Below are positions 12,501 through 23,630 of a stretch of DNA of 64,000 nucleotides, one piece after another. The DNA comes from Asterochloris sp. CNOR1 (Eukaryota > Chlorophyta > Trebouxiophyceae > Trebouxiales > Trebouxiaceae): positions 2,046,001 through 2,110,000 of the forward strand of contig OZ017748.1 of assembly GCA_963969365.1 (NCBI GenBank), in the 5' to 3' direction. The position numbers and the translations under genes are program-made. How positions within the stretch are numbered: the first letter of the stretch is position 1; every line of letters starts with the position of its first letter. Below the pieces are notes generated by a model that saw only the letters and a list, made by a program, of their open reading frames with translations, did no database searches and was not told the origin of the DNA.

Positions 12501-13037
12501 TACCTCCTCGTACTTGTCTTTGAAGAGCAGGAGGGAAGGCCCTGCAGTGGTAGGATTGTGTTGCGACTCTCGATGCCAGGGGCTACAACTGGCCAAGACA
12601 TCTCACAGCTGCGGACCTGTGTCAAAGCGAAAGCCATCCACTTCCACTGACTGCATTCTTCCTCCGGTCTGAAAGGAACATTGAAGCTAAATGCACAGGC
12701 AGCTCCACTTGAGGGGGCAGTCTGCTCTGCTAATGGCTTCTTGATGCATGGATGTCGCTACTGTACACAACATTCTATTGTCATTTTGCCTGACCGTTCA
12801 GCGCAGAAGCAGGCCAGAATGCAGCAGAATCACCTGGGGCTGCTGCTCAAAAACAGTGACCCTGTGGCCAGCTTTGGCAAGGCGTCCTGCGGCTGCCAGG
12901 CCTCCAATGCCTCCTCCAACAACTGCAATCTCCAGGGCCTGGCAGCAGGGCCTTGCCTTGCCCCTGGTGGCATTGAGCCATCTGATAGCAGCTGATGATG
13001 CTTGGGAGCCAGCATGAGGGTGGCATGCAGCTTGCAT
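9592..13037 (-). CDS. CrtI-type FAD-dependent carotenoid (phytoene) desaturase
   Basis: Eleven exons close exactly in phase to 538 residues: 13037-12834, 12668-12617, 12541-12504, 12118-11956, 11616-11442, 11170-11011, 10855-10701, 10609-10452, 10295-10128, 10009-9792, 9717-9592. After about 31 residues comes the FAD-binding Rossmann motif IAVVGGGIGGLAAAG, then VDGFRFDTGPSLLLFKDKYE. Further blocks are LQDLYVGLSPYTAPGVFSLL, NFYIHRPCATDYSAAPEG and WERAHGLRHGAAFGMSH. It ends with GLYFVGASTRPGNGIPLVL, the terminus of bacterial and fungal CrtI desaturases and not the plant CRTISO ending. It probably desaturates or isomerises a carotene, in the plastid if the short N-terminus targets it there. The exact substrate cannot be read. 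It is head-to-head with TVP23. Confidence 0.9.
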
Positions 13038-13179
13038 GTGGTCAGTCCATCAGTCCTTGCCAATGCAGCCTGCCATCAGAATCGATTGATCACTAGTGTC
13101 AAAGCTTTGACCTGCACACTGGAAAGAAAGTCGATTGGAAGAAAAGCCGATTTTCACATCTCGATTTTCTCTCTCTGCA
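13038..13179. promoter_or_regulatory. Short divergent promoter, CrtI-type gene / TVP23
   Basis: Only 142 bases separate the two ATGs. The TVP23 side holds three CGATT boxes spaced about 16-18 bases (in 13130-13168). Their role is unknown. Confidence 0.45.
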
Positions 13180-14302
13180 ATGCCGGATGTAGAAGAGGGC
13201 CAGTCTCAGCCTGCATATGCGCACCCCATCGCTGCTTTCTTTCATGCTTTCTGGAAGGTGATGGCATCTGGCTCCGTCCCCCAGATTAGAAGATTAAGAG
13301 CTGCCATGCAATCCGATTACCTCTCTATCCATGATCATATGGTCACAGACATAGTTACTGAGATGATGCCTGTCTGCAGTTTGCCAGTCTGGCAGTCTAC
13401 ATCGTGTGCGGGCTGTTCAGCAGCAGCTTCGTTACAAACTTTGTCCTGGTGGTGGTCCTCCTGATGCTGGATTTCTGGACGACAAAGAATGTGACAGGGA
13501 GGCTGCTGGTTGGCCTAAGATGGTGGAATGAAGTGACAGAGGAAGGTTCCAACTGGAGGTTTGAAACACTGGAAGAGGTGTGCAAGCACTGCAATCTGGT
13601 TCTGGCTCAGTCACATATTGAGTGCAGTGCACCACCTGGCTGCAGCCCTCTCCGCTTTGCTGCAGGGAGGGCGTGCCATCAACGGCAAGGATTCAGCTGT
13701 GTTCTGGTGGCTGCTGTACGTCATGGTGCGTCTCTCTGAGTCCATGGATCACGTATACAGATTTCAGCTACTGCTCACATGCCTGCTGTGGATGTGCTGG
13801 TGCCTGATCAGGCTCACAAATGAATGCCAGTCCACTGATGGCATGCTGGGAACATTTGCTCTGCAGCCTGTGGCTTGGCTGGCAATGGGCATCCTTGCCA
13901 TCTTCCGCCTTAAGATTGGTGGGTACAATACAGGAGGCTTGATGTCTTATTCGCTGCCTGTCTTACGTGTCAGCGGTGGTCAGGGGCACACTGCTCTTCC
14001 AGAGACAGCCTTCCTGCTTTGCAGACTACCTGCTTGTGATCGTGGTGGCAATCGTGCTGACTGGCGCCAATGTGGTTGGATACACCAAATGCAGCAAGCA
14101 GGCCTCCGCACAAGTCAGGAGCATGGCACGAAACGCCATGACTGCTGGCCTCACGGTGAGCCTGCAGGCCACCCCTTGAAGCATTTTGCGTACATCCTGC
14201 ATTAGGTATGCATCAAGTCCTGCAGCATCTGTGCCATCAGACCCCAAGCTAGCTCGACATCTTGTGGTTGGGTTGCTGCAGGCTGCCATTCGGAGAGTAT
14301 AA
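13180..14302 (+). CDS. TVP23: TVP23, Golgi membrane protein
   Basis: Exons 13180-13257, 13380-13577, 13666-13725, 13867-13918, 14025-14155, 14282-14302 close in phase to 179 residues. Conserved blocks in order: [34 protein letters not shown], the family hallmark [44 protein letters not shown], and [20 protein letters not shown] followed by CSK. It has four hydrophobic spans, as expected. TVP23 (FAM18 in animals) is a trans-Golgi/endosome membrane protein that works with YIP proteins in vesicle traffic; ECHIDNA is the plant counterpart. The last exon is only seven codons, so the exact C-terminus is less certain than the rest. Confidence 0.93.
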
Positions 14303-14538
14303 CAAAGTGCAAGTAATCACCAGTGCTGCGTTTCATTGGATTCATGCTAAAATGCACATAGTTCAGGAGCACATTACATTTCAGGCAGCAGTGTGAAACA
14401 GATGCTGCAGCTAGAAGGGGGGGTTTGCAGGCATTACTCAGCAGAAATCTAACAAAAAGGGCAAAACTGTTGCAGTCACATGCACATGGTGGACAATGTC
14501 ATTTTACTGAGGGAAGTTGCTATGGTCAATCTTCAAGT

Positions 14539-17500
14539 CTACTGTAGGGGCTTCAGGGCGCCCTGGTGTGATGCTACACCGTCTTCTGACAATGGCTGCA
14601 AGCATCGTACCCTGCTTGCAGACCCATCTCTGCTGGTGGGCCCCACATGATCTAAGCTGGTACGCCCCTCACTTTCATGCTCCTGGATAGTGTCAGGCCC
14701 TGCAGATTTGTAACGGGCCAGGCCTCTCCCGCTATTGCCTGGGCTGGGTACCTCCTCCTTCAAGCTGTTGTTGCTGCCAAAGGCCCTCTTGAGTGAGGAG
14801 CCCCGCCGCTGGGACTTGGCAGATTGGTTGCTGTTGATACCCTCAGGGTCTGCTGGCACTCCATGCTGTGAGCTATCCTTGTAATGGCCCCCACTGCGCA
14901 CTGAGGAGTCCATGAGGTCACGCAAATTGCTGCTTATTGACCTGAGGGCTCTCATCTGCAGCGACCAACAGCACCAATGAGAACCAGCAGGCCCCAGCTG
15001 ATGTCACAGCTGGTGACAAGGTGCTGTGTGATGAGTGCATCATGGCATATGCTTGTGGCTAGATTCTTCTCAACAATCTTGAACCAAGCGGCAGAGAGCT
15101 GCATCAGGCTACAGCTGGGGGCTCAGTCAACAACAGGCTGCAGTTGGCCCTGACATCGATGCCTGTATGCGATTAGGTGGTCCTGTTGTGAGGACATGCT
15201 TCATCCCAGCAAGCAGCAGCTGCAGCGCAAGAGTGTGCCTGCTTGCCTGTGGCCCTTCCTTGCTGCGTCCGCTACCTGACCCAGACAAGTCTTCAGTCAC
15301 ATTGCTGGTGGTCCGCCTGCGGCCTCCACCCTCGTCCATGCTCGAGAGCTCCACACCGCTGCGCGAGCCCCGCAGGGACGTGAAGCGGCGCATCCCACCC
15401 CTTGAAGAGCTATCCGGCTCTTTCACGCCCCTCATGCTGCCTCCCCGCAGACTGCCGCTATTCTTGTGACTGCTGTACATGCTGCTGCCACTGCGTGCAT
15501 AACTGCCGCCTGTGCGGTAGTGTACCGAAATGTCGGCATTGGGGTCGGCAGTGTGTCCACGGTCATGCAGCTTGCCAGCGGCTGCAGCATTGACGCGCAG
15601 CGCCATGCTCTCCACCCTGCTGAGGCCACGGGTGCTACCATCCCTGCACGTACAGGGCAGAGGAACCTCCTTGAAAGGGTGCCATTGCTGTAGCTGGGGC
15701 AACAGGGTGGGCTGAAGGTAGCACACATGCTATGGGCTTCAGTGAAGCTCCCCAGGACTGGCAGCCTGCCCTGCTGACAAGCTGTGGGACTGAGATCAGG
15801 CTCCTGGTAAACATGGTGCTGGCATTCTGCTAGAAGCCAGAGGCACACATCTCTGAAGGACACCTGGCGCCTCTGCATGATTCAGCCAAAGGCCACCAGG
15901 CCAGTGCTGGCATGCTACAAACCTGATACTGAGTCTTGAGCTGGCAGATGCTGGATCCCAAGGCACTCCTCACTGACCTGTGCCCCCGACTCCTGTCTGC
16001 ATTTTCCTTCTCGAGCTTGAGGCGCCGCTTGAAGTCCTTTGCGGCGTCTTCCTTCGTCCGTCCCTGGCTGGTGCTGGGCTCCAGGGCCATGGCGCCCCGC
16101 GACATGTGGCGCAGGCGCCGCATGCTGGCCACATTAGCAGCGCCACGCACCACGTTGCTGTCGAGCGGGCGGGGAATGCTGCCAGCGCAATTCACCAACC
16201 ACTCATGCTGCAGGGTCTGCAGTCAGCTGGAAAGCCATAGGAAGCAGGCAGCGCTAGAGCGCACGCACACCTTGCCGCATGGTCCCAAGGAAGACGGCAG
16301 CAGCTAGGCCAATGCACAGCGTTCAAGAGCAGGCAGCATCATGGTGCTTGCGACATCCCTTTGAGCCACACTGGCGGAACGAGCGGTGCTGAGGTAGACC
16401 AGGCAAGCAGTGGCTGCAGCGGGCCAGCAGAGGCAGTGCAGCTCAGACGTGGGGCATCTGGCGCCACATCAGACAGCACAGGCAATTCAAGGTTGCCAGT
16501 GCACCCCAGGTGAGCTGCCGCACCGCAGCCAGGCACACACCTCCTTTGCAGTGATGCGGTCCTTCACAGGGGACAGGAGGCCCATCACCAGGTCCTGGGC
16601 GCCGTCGGACAGGTTCAGCCACCGCGGATCCTGCAGAGCAGCTGAAAGTTGCTGAAATTCAGGCCGTTGTCTGGAGCATGGTATGCCTGATGCAGACCTG
16701 TTGCAGTGCATGCACCGAGCTGAAGCCAGCACTTCAGACCAGCAAGTACAGATTGGCCTGCTGTGCACGGCAGACAGCGCACTGGACAGCACAGGAGCAC
16801 AGAGTGGCTACCAGGCAGCACTGGGCCTGGTATGGAGCAGCTCTGCCGCACCTTAAGGCCTGGCGCATCACTGATTGGAATCCCAATGTAGGTGAGCTCC
16901 TCGCAGTCCTTGACGTTGAAGGGCTTGCGTCCCACGAGCATAACAAAAAGGATCACCCCCAAGGCATACATGTCCATGCTGAAGTCATGCTCAGCGCCAT
17001 GAATGATTTCTGGGCTGATGAAGCCTGGGGAGCCAAGGGCACCTGCAGGTGCAATCTGGCACTCCACCCAGTGCAATAGCGGTGGATAGCTACAGTACAG
17101 AGAGAAAGTGCAGCTTGCATGTGCCAGAAGCGTCGACTACACACATAGTGAAGCCAAAGGCCAGCTGGATTTGCAAGGTAAGAGCTTCTGCCACAGCAGC
17201 AAAAAGCACAGCAAGATGCAACTGCAGAAAGTGGGTCTTGGGCCCAGTGCAATGAGCCAAATGATTCCCACAGAGCTTAAGGCTGCATGCATACATGCAA
17301 TCACTACTCCCCAGGACAAGCTGGCAGAGCAGCATGCTCCCCCGGCACCTACCCCTGATGGGCTTGGAAGCATCCAATTTGGCAGCCATGCCCAGGTCAA
17401 TGAGCTTCACTTTGAGCCTCGTGGGGTCTGCTCTAGCTGTCACTGGATCACTAGCAAATATGATGTTTTCGGGCTGCAGCATCAAGCCACTTGTGTTTGA

Positions 17501-19259
17501 GAGCTCTGACAGCACGCAGCACAGGCAATGCAGGGCTGGGCAGCAGGCTGACCTTCAAGTCGCGGTGCATGATATTGTTCTCGTGCAAATATGCCACGCC
17601 TTCTGCTATCTGCATTAGGAGGTGCACAGGGTCAGCACACACAATTGTCTATCTAGGCAGCAAGTGGCTGAAGAACAGCACCAGAGAGACTACTAAGAAG
17701 CCGTGGCTGCCGCCAGCACCAGCGCATCTCGACACACTGTGCCTGCTCACAGGTTGTGGCACCCTGCTGCTCTGCTGAAGTGCACCAGAACAGCCCCCAG
17801 AGAACAGCAGGACCTGCCTGCTTGAGACACCTGCTGCCCTGCGCCATGGTTCTTGGGGAACCTGCAAAACCTGCCTGCTTGACCATCGTCACAACCTGCT
17901 GCTCTGTGCAAAGCAAAGCCGCCTTCGCTCAGCAAGCTGTGCCAGCCTGCGCTTCTGTCATCCCGAATCTGTGCAGCACCTGCCTGCTTGAAGATGGTGG
18001 CCGCCTGCTGCTCTGTGTAGTTGTCCTCTGCAATTTTGTGGAGGTCATCCAGGAGCTGGCCCCCGCGCAGGTGCTCCATGACCAGCACCATCTGCTTGCC
18101 GTCCTCCACCACATCCTCACAGCTGACAATGCCTGGGTGGCTCAGCGCGCGCAGAAATTGAGCTTCCCTACATACGGAGCATGCAAGAGGTATGCGTCCG
18201 AGTCGGGGGGCCACCATCAGATCATGCAGCACAAAGCCTCAGCCAGCTACCATGCCTTATTGGCCCAAGCACGCACACAGGCACCCTGCACGCACAACCT
18301 GCAGTGCTGTGCCAGGCAGCTGACGATGCCAGGTCAGTTGGGGTGTGCAGCAGGTGAGCAGCGTGCCTGCAGGCACAGCAGCTTGCCTGGCCTGTGGCAA
18401 AAGGGCGCAAAACCACAATTGCAGCCGCAACACTGCTATCTGGGGGCCCTCAATTAGGAACAGTGCCGAGTGTTCGCTCCCCAGCCAGGCGTGTGCCTGC
18501 CTGCTGAGGGCGGGGTGCCAGCCACCGGGCCTCCTGGCTCAGGAACAGCACCACCAGATGCACCCCATCAGGCCTTGCACCCCTTTAAAACTGCTGTTCC
18601 TTGTAGCCTTGGGCTCACTCACCCCCTCATGACTGCCTTGTGCTCCTCATCCAAGTCTGGGTTCTGCATGAATACCACTTTGAGGGCCATGTACTTGCCA
18701 GGGATCTTCTTGTGCTTGGCCAGCACCACCTGCAAGATTGCACTTGTCAATTGAGCTGGCTGCGAAAGCGGCGCAGCAAGCACAAGGTTGTTCCTCTCTG
18801 CAAAAAGTCAAGTGAAGAGAGAAGCTCCCCAGTGGCAGCGAGATCCAGAAGCCGCCCAGGACTAACTCGAGAGGCTGTTGAGCACTCAGGCATGACAAAG
18901 CGGGCCAAGGGCGGCAGGCAGCAAAGGAACCCAACACGCCAGGCCTTGCAGGCCAGACACAGCCACTTGTGCCAGAAGCCATCAGGTGTGCCATATTGCT
19001 TGATACCTGGTTCTTGCTTGCAAAGTGGCCCTGTCTGGCCTGCGCCTTGAGGCAATGGACAGTGTTTCACAGCAGGCGAAGCTTGGGGTTTGGGACAAAC
19101 TATGTGGGAACAGCGCGCATGCATTCTGCAGCTGACCTGCGCAAAGGCGCCCTCTCCAAGATCCATGACCACCTCATACTGCTCCCTGATGGGGTGGTCT
19201 GTCCAAATCTGCCACCCCTCCATACCCAGCTCGCCAGTGCAGGTGCAACATGCCAACAT
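14539..19259 (-). CDS. Ser/Thr protein kinase, CaMK-like, with DLG in place of DFG
   Basis: Exons 19259-19137, 18729-18623, 18167-17984, 17609-17553, 17473-17353, 17042-16852, 16630-16541, 16207-15930, 15643-15196, 15098-15018, 14955-14539 close in phase to 698 residues; an ATG at 19223 is an equally good start. Kinase motifs: G-loop LGEGAFAQ, lysine in ALKVVF, MEHLRGGQLLDDL, catalytic NIMHRDLKPENIIF, then LIDLGMAAKL where most kinases have DFG, GSPGFISPE, and subdomain IX DFSMDMYALGVILFVMLVG. After the kinase domain come about 440 residues of Ser/Arg-rich low-complexity tail with no EF hands, so it is not a CDPK. Intron 3 uses a GC donor and contains decayed copies of the exon 3 end. Exons 9-11 are held together by phase and composition only. 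Confidence 0.87.
17739..18020. repeat. Four decayed copies of the kinase exon 3 end
   Basis: Two anchor motifs, ACCTGCCTGCTTG and CCTGCTGCTCTGNG (plus-strand writing), recur as pairs. The exon pair is at 17978 and 18004; intronic pairs are at 17869/17895, 17812/17830 and, more degraded, 17739/17763. The pair at 17978/18004 is the real exon 3 end and GC donor. Confidence 0.8.
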
Positions 19260-19542
19260 CCTGCTGCAAGCGTTCCCTCACAACAAATCCTGCAGCAGCA
19301 ACCACCAGGTGAATGCAGAAAGATACACATGCTGCCAGAGGCTGGCAAGGCTGCCTACCTCAGAGCAGCCTGGGGTTATGCATGTATGGTGGCAGCTGCT
19401 TTTGACAGCTTTTTGAAGCCTGTAAGAGGAACCCGTAGTGAAGAAGGGCGGACTGCTGCAACTTCCCTGCTGCTGATAATCACTGCTTACGACTGACTTA
19501 GATTAGGGCTTGAGCACTGCTTATCTGACTTTGACCAGATGC

Positions 19543-20546
19543 ATGTCTGTTCACTTGCAGTTTGCTGAGCATGTTTTGACAGGCTGCCTGACTAGCATGG
19601 GCCCTCTGGGCACCTTTGCGATCACCTTGGGAGTCTTCCACCTGTCAGAATTTCTGCTGACATGCCTGTTCAACAGGACCGAGCTGTCCAGGCAATGTGG
19701 GCTTGACAGCAATGCCAGTGCTACCCTTGTGCATTCTAACTGAAACGCATTTGGCTTTACTGCAGCATGGCTGGTCAGCAGGCCTTACTGCCTAGCCATG
19801 GGCCTTGCCGTCGTTGAGTACTTGGTAGAGAAGTTGCTATTCAGCAGTCTGAAGATCCAGGCAGGTATATTGGCGGCCACAGCTGGCTCTTCTAATGGCA
19901 CACATCAGCTCAGACCAAGTCATTCCCCTCCCTTCTGTGCAGGTTGTGTCTCGTATTGGCGTGGGGATGGTGGTGCTTGGCGAGGTCATCAGGAAGGCTG
20001 CCATGGTTGGTCCTGGCTGCATCATTTGGTAAGTCCAGAGGGAGGGCTGCACTTATAGTGCCTGGTGAGCTACAGGTGACCGCCGGGCACAGTTTCACAC
20101 ACATGTTGAAGTTTGAGAAGCGGCAGGAGCATGTCTTGGTGACAGACGGCATCTACAGGTGTGCAGCATGTGGGGCAATGCAGTAAGTCCCTGGAACAGA
20201 GAGCCACCTCAGATGTCTGCAGGTACATTCGTCATCCAGGCTACCTTGGGTGGCTCATCTGGGCAATTGGCACCCAGCTTATACTGGTCAATCCTTTGTG
20301 CGCAGCAGGCTTCATCTGCACCGTGAGGTTTCAACAAAGTTGCAAATGTCATGCAAATGCCACCCATGCCATTGCTGCAGCCTCCATCAGGTGCCTGTCC
20401 TGCTGACGTAGCCAGAGCCCTTGCAGAGCTGGAAATTCTTCTCAGAGAGGATTAGGATTGAAGAGGCTCAGCTTGAGGAATTCTTTGGGACAGCTTACAC
20501 ATCATATGCAAGGCGCACTGCAACATGGATTCCATTTATACCATGA
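19543..20546 (+). CDS. ICMT: Protein-S-isoprenylcysteine O-methyltransferase (ICMT/STE14)
   Basis: Exons 19543-19696, 19766-19860, 19943-20005, 20076-20158, 20223-20322, 20427-20546 close in phase to 204 residues, the usual ICMT size. It carboxyl-methylates the C-terminal prenylcysteine of CaaX proteins at the ER membrane. Family blocks: FHLSEFLLTCLF, AVVEYLVEKLLF, VVLGEVIRKAAM, AGHSFTHMLKFEK, the catalytic-core motif YRYIRHPGYLGWLIWAIGTQ, NPLCAAGF, and C-terminal WKFFSERIRIEEAQLEEFFG ending IPFIP. Intron 2 requires a GC donor at 19861; a GT four bases later would break the frame. The start ATG follows a possible acceptor, so the first six residues are less certain. Confidence 0.93.
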
Positions 20547-20943
20547 GTTCTGGAGGGCCCATCATGCTTTGTGCACAGGGCACCGGAAAGAGTCATACAT
20601 GATGCTTGCCTGCAAGCAGCAGTGCCTGTCTACTACTTGAAACGACTATTCTGTGTGATTGCAGCATCACATGCACATTACTGTGCAGACAGGACTGAAG
20701 GCTTGGCCAGCCACACTACAACAGCACTTGCAGCTGCACAGTGTCAAGTGAATCGATGGATAAAATGGCAGTGGGGCAGTAAAAGTGTTGGGTTTGCTAC
20801 AGTGATTAAGGCACTTCAGACGTCCAGGAAGCTATTTTCATACTCCTCCCACGTCTGCTCGCGATCCCGGTGCTTACCTGCAGCAAAGGCCAGTTCATGA
20901 TATTGCAGACATGTGCATCAGCAAAATTGCTGTTGTGGACACA
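20547..20943. other. Convergent intergenic stretch
   Basis: About 400 bases between the stops of ICMT (+) and the Fra a 1-associated-like gene (-). Presumed 3' untranslated sequence; no ORF or repeat I can support. Confidence 0.5.
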
Positions 20944-22151
20944 TCACCCATTTAGCCTGCTAATAGGTAGACCAAGCAGGCGGTGATTGTGCAGTGACTT
21001 GCAAAGCAAGCAATCCTCCCAGGCAGGGGCACATTGAGAAATGCTTTGAGAGCCAGCACTGCCGCCCGTACCTGACCTCCTGCGGCCAAACCACCTGCTG
21101 AATAGGGGAGCCTGCTCCTGCTCAATACGGTCCTGATCCTGGCGCCCTGGCTCACTCTCTGCATAGAGCTGCTTCCGGGGTGCTGCAGGATGGGGTTCAA
21201 GCGGTACAGAGGAGTCTGCAGCCGCAAACAAGCCTAGAGTCAGCCCAAAGGCTCAAGCATCCCGCCATAAGAAAGAACCCAGCTGCTGCCCAGAAGGTAC
21301 GCCCAACACACATCAAAGTGTGCATGCTTCAGAAAGCAGGAGTTGAGGCCAGGGGCCAAAATAGCACAAAAACCTGACAAGCAAACAGCTCCTCAGATGT
21401 GCCTGACTGCAGGCTGCAACGTAGAACGCTGGTGAGCAACTGTGCCCACCTCCTGCCAGGTCCTGCTGTAACGAGAGAGCATAGCTCATGAACTGCTCAA
21501 AGATCTCGCCAAGGTCTGCCTGCACAGGTGCCTGTGTTGCAGCAGCGTCCGCAGGGAGGCTCGATGTGACAGGGCTGCAGCATGAAAGGACTGCGTGGGC
21601 AGCTGGGTTGAGCTCTCAAAAGAGAGGCAGGCTTTACAAAAGCTCAGTAGAGAGGCGCCCCCCAGGGAGGATGGGGCTGCAAGCTCAGAAAAGCAGCGAA
21701 GCCAGATGCATGTCTGCAGGACCATTCCAGCAAGCGCAGCTCGGTCATCGCTCACGTTGACTCTGTTGCCGGCACATCCAGACCCCGTGTGGTATCCACA
21801 TTGACATTTGTGTCTGTGTATGTTTCCTGCTTGGTTGAGATCTCTTGCCTAGGCCTGCAACAAAGGAAACCCTTGCGACGTAAGCTCTGCCTAGGGCGCT
21901 TCAAAGCACCATCAGCCAGAATGCAGCTGCATTGAGGGGATGGGCAGAGGTGCTGCAGCCTGTGCTGGGGAGCAGTAGCATATGCCCCAGCATCAGATTG
22001 ATAAAGCATGCATCACTCACATGCCAGGGCATGTTCTGAAACGCTTGATGAGGGTCTTGCACCGCCGGGCAGGCTTGCCCTGCTCATCTGCCTCCAGCCA
22101 GCACTCTGTGCTCTCAAAGGTTCTGTACTCGCACGGCCCTGAGGGTGCCAT
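20944..22151 (-). CDS. Fra a 1 / Mal d 1-associated-like conserved protein
   Basis: Exons read on the minus strand: 22151-22021, 21854-21756, 21519-21450, 21215-20944. Exon 1 reads MAPSGPCEYRTFESTECWLE and then GKPARRCKTLIKRFRTCPGM. This Cys-rich, Arg/Lys-rich block resembles the plant family in which a short cysteine motif is followed by RKCEKTEE and then a Thr/Glu-rich stretch, here STKQETYTDTNVNVD. Exon 3 (DLGEIFEQFMSYALSLQQ) and exon 4 (Arg- and Glu-rich, FSRWFGRRRSG) join cleanly. The join between exons 2 and 3 does not close with the strong donor at 21755, so an exon is missing or a weaker donor is used. Function unknown; the family call is tentative, but the gene itself looks real. Confidence 0.55.
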
Positions 22152-23630
22152 GTTTCTACAGGCTGTCAGCCCTGAAGCCTCCCATTGCTCCCACCAGGGC
22201 CGGCAGCTGTTGCGGTGGCAGACTGGCTTCACCATCTCGAGGCAATGCCTATAAGAAGGCTGCCGCAACTGGAGCAACACTCGTCTGTCAGGTTGTGAAG
22301 TGTGGCTGCGCCGATCTCTGTTGCACTAAGGCTCAGGGCGGCAGCTGGTTGAAGTGAAGTGCTCGGCTTCAGCCTATGTCTCAGAGAAAACCCTGGATGG
22401 CAGCAGGCAAGATGCTCCTGATGATATGCTCCTGAAGCACCTGATGATGGGGCAATCTTGACGGGCCATATGCACTCACAGGCATCCTGCCCATATGTAT
22501 CACTGCTGCCTGCACGATAGCTGATTGTGTGCATTGGCTGCGCCTCTGATGATTTTACAGAGAATCCTAACATGGGATAATCATGACCAGGCTGCTGGTC
22601 AGAGCTATGCAGCTTGCGCCGATCAGCTGTGTTCTCCACATTTGAGTGCCCAATGCAGGCTGGAGACTGGAGATTGCCCTTTTCTGGCAGTGCAGGTGCC
22701 CAAGTTCTGCAGCAGGCATGCCTAGCCTCTGAGCGAATGCACAAGTGGAGATGGGTGTGCAGTGCTTGATCAAGAAGCGTCTTGACTGGGCCGCCTTGAG
22801 GCTGATGGCCCCAACACGAAGTTGGCCAGGATGCTGTCCCTCAGCTGCCAATTGGGGGCAAGTGTTCCATCTGATCACAGTCGCAAGCAAAAGACATCAC
22901 ATATGCATCTTGTGCAGGTTAAGCTACCTAGAGCACCGCAGCAGCATGGGCCAGACCATTAGCCTAAGGCCTGCCCAGCTGCACTTTGCTGGCTGTAGCA
23001 GCTGCACCAAGACAGGATCAGCCCATTATGTAAATACGCCTTCCTGCTGCAGTAACTGTCAAGCCCACAACCGCTGTTCTTGTCCTCAGGAGGCTGCAGC
23101 TTCTTGTTACATCTGTCCGTCAGCTTTGAGTGCACAAGTCCCAGCCTGTACTCTGAGCATTGTCTGGCTGACCTCTACAATGCTGTTGCATTGCAGCTGC
23201 CTGCAGTACTTGACAGCTGCAGGCCAGCACTTGCAGGTCATCAGGAGAGACACTGGCCCGTCTGCTTGGATATGCCTTGACTTCCAGATCAAACTGGCAA
23301 AGTGAGAGACGACACCTGGTGGGTGATGCGGCATGTCCATCAAATCAAGTGAGAGACCTCACTTGATCATTGCTGCTCCAGGCTGGCTCAACAGATTGAG
23401 TCCCAGGCCTGCTCATTGTGGCTACCAGGCTAGCTTGAGTTTTTTACTGACATGCAGGGATCCTAAATTCATGCCAATCTTTTGCCGGCGCCACCGCATG
23501 GGCACGCTGCTGCAACGCCCGTCATGCCTCTGGCCATCTACAGGCCGAAAGGTGATGCTGGGACTAATTCCCTGCTCACCTGTCATGGCTGCTTGCTGAG
23601 TGTCTGATACAACCTTTGCTGCAGGCACTC
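22152..23630. other. 1.5 kb with no supported gene; divergent promoter region
   Basis: This lies between two genes transcribed away from each other. The longest open frame (22745-23305, +) has a Cys/Ser/His-rich composition, no family resemblance and no coherent splice context. It contains a perfect 9-base inverted repeat with a 6-base loop (23344-23352 and 23359-23367). Otherwise I see nothing, although non-conserved 5' exons of the downstream gene could lie here. Confidence 0.5.

Noticed and set aside
12033-12596. 187-codon minus-strand frame overlapping the CrtI-type gene
   Set aside because: It runs through exon 3, intron 3 and part of exon 4 in other frames; the phase-closed 11-exon model explains the region.
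22745-23305. 186-codon open frame on the plus strand in the gene-free region
   Set aside because: Cys/Ser/His-rich, no family resemblance, no splice partners in phase; such frames are common in this stop-poor GC-rich DNA.
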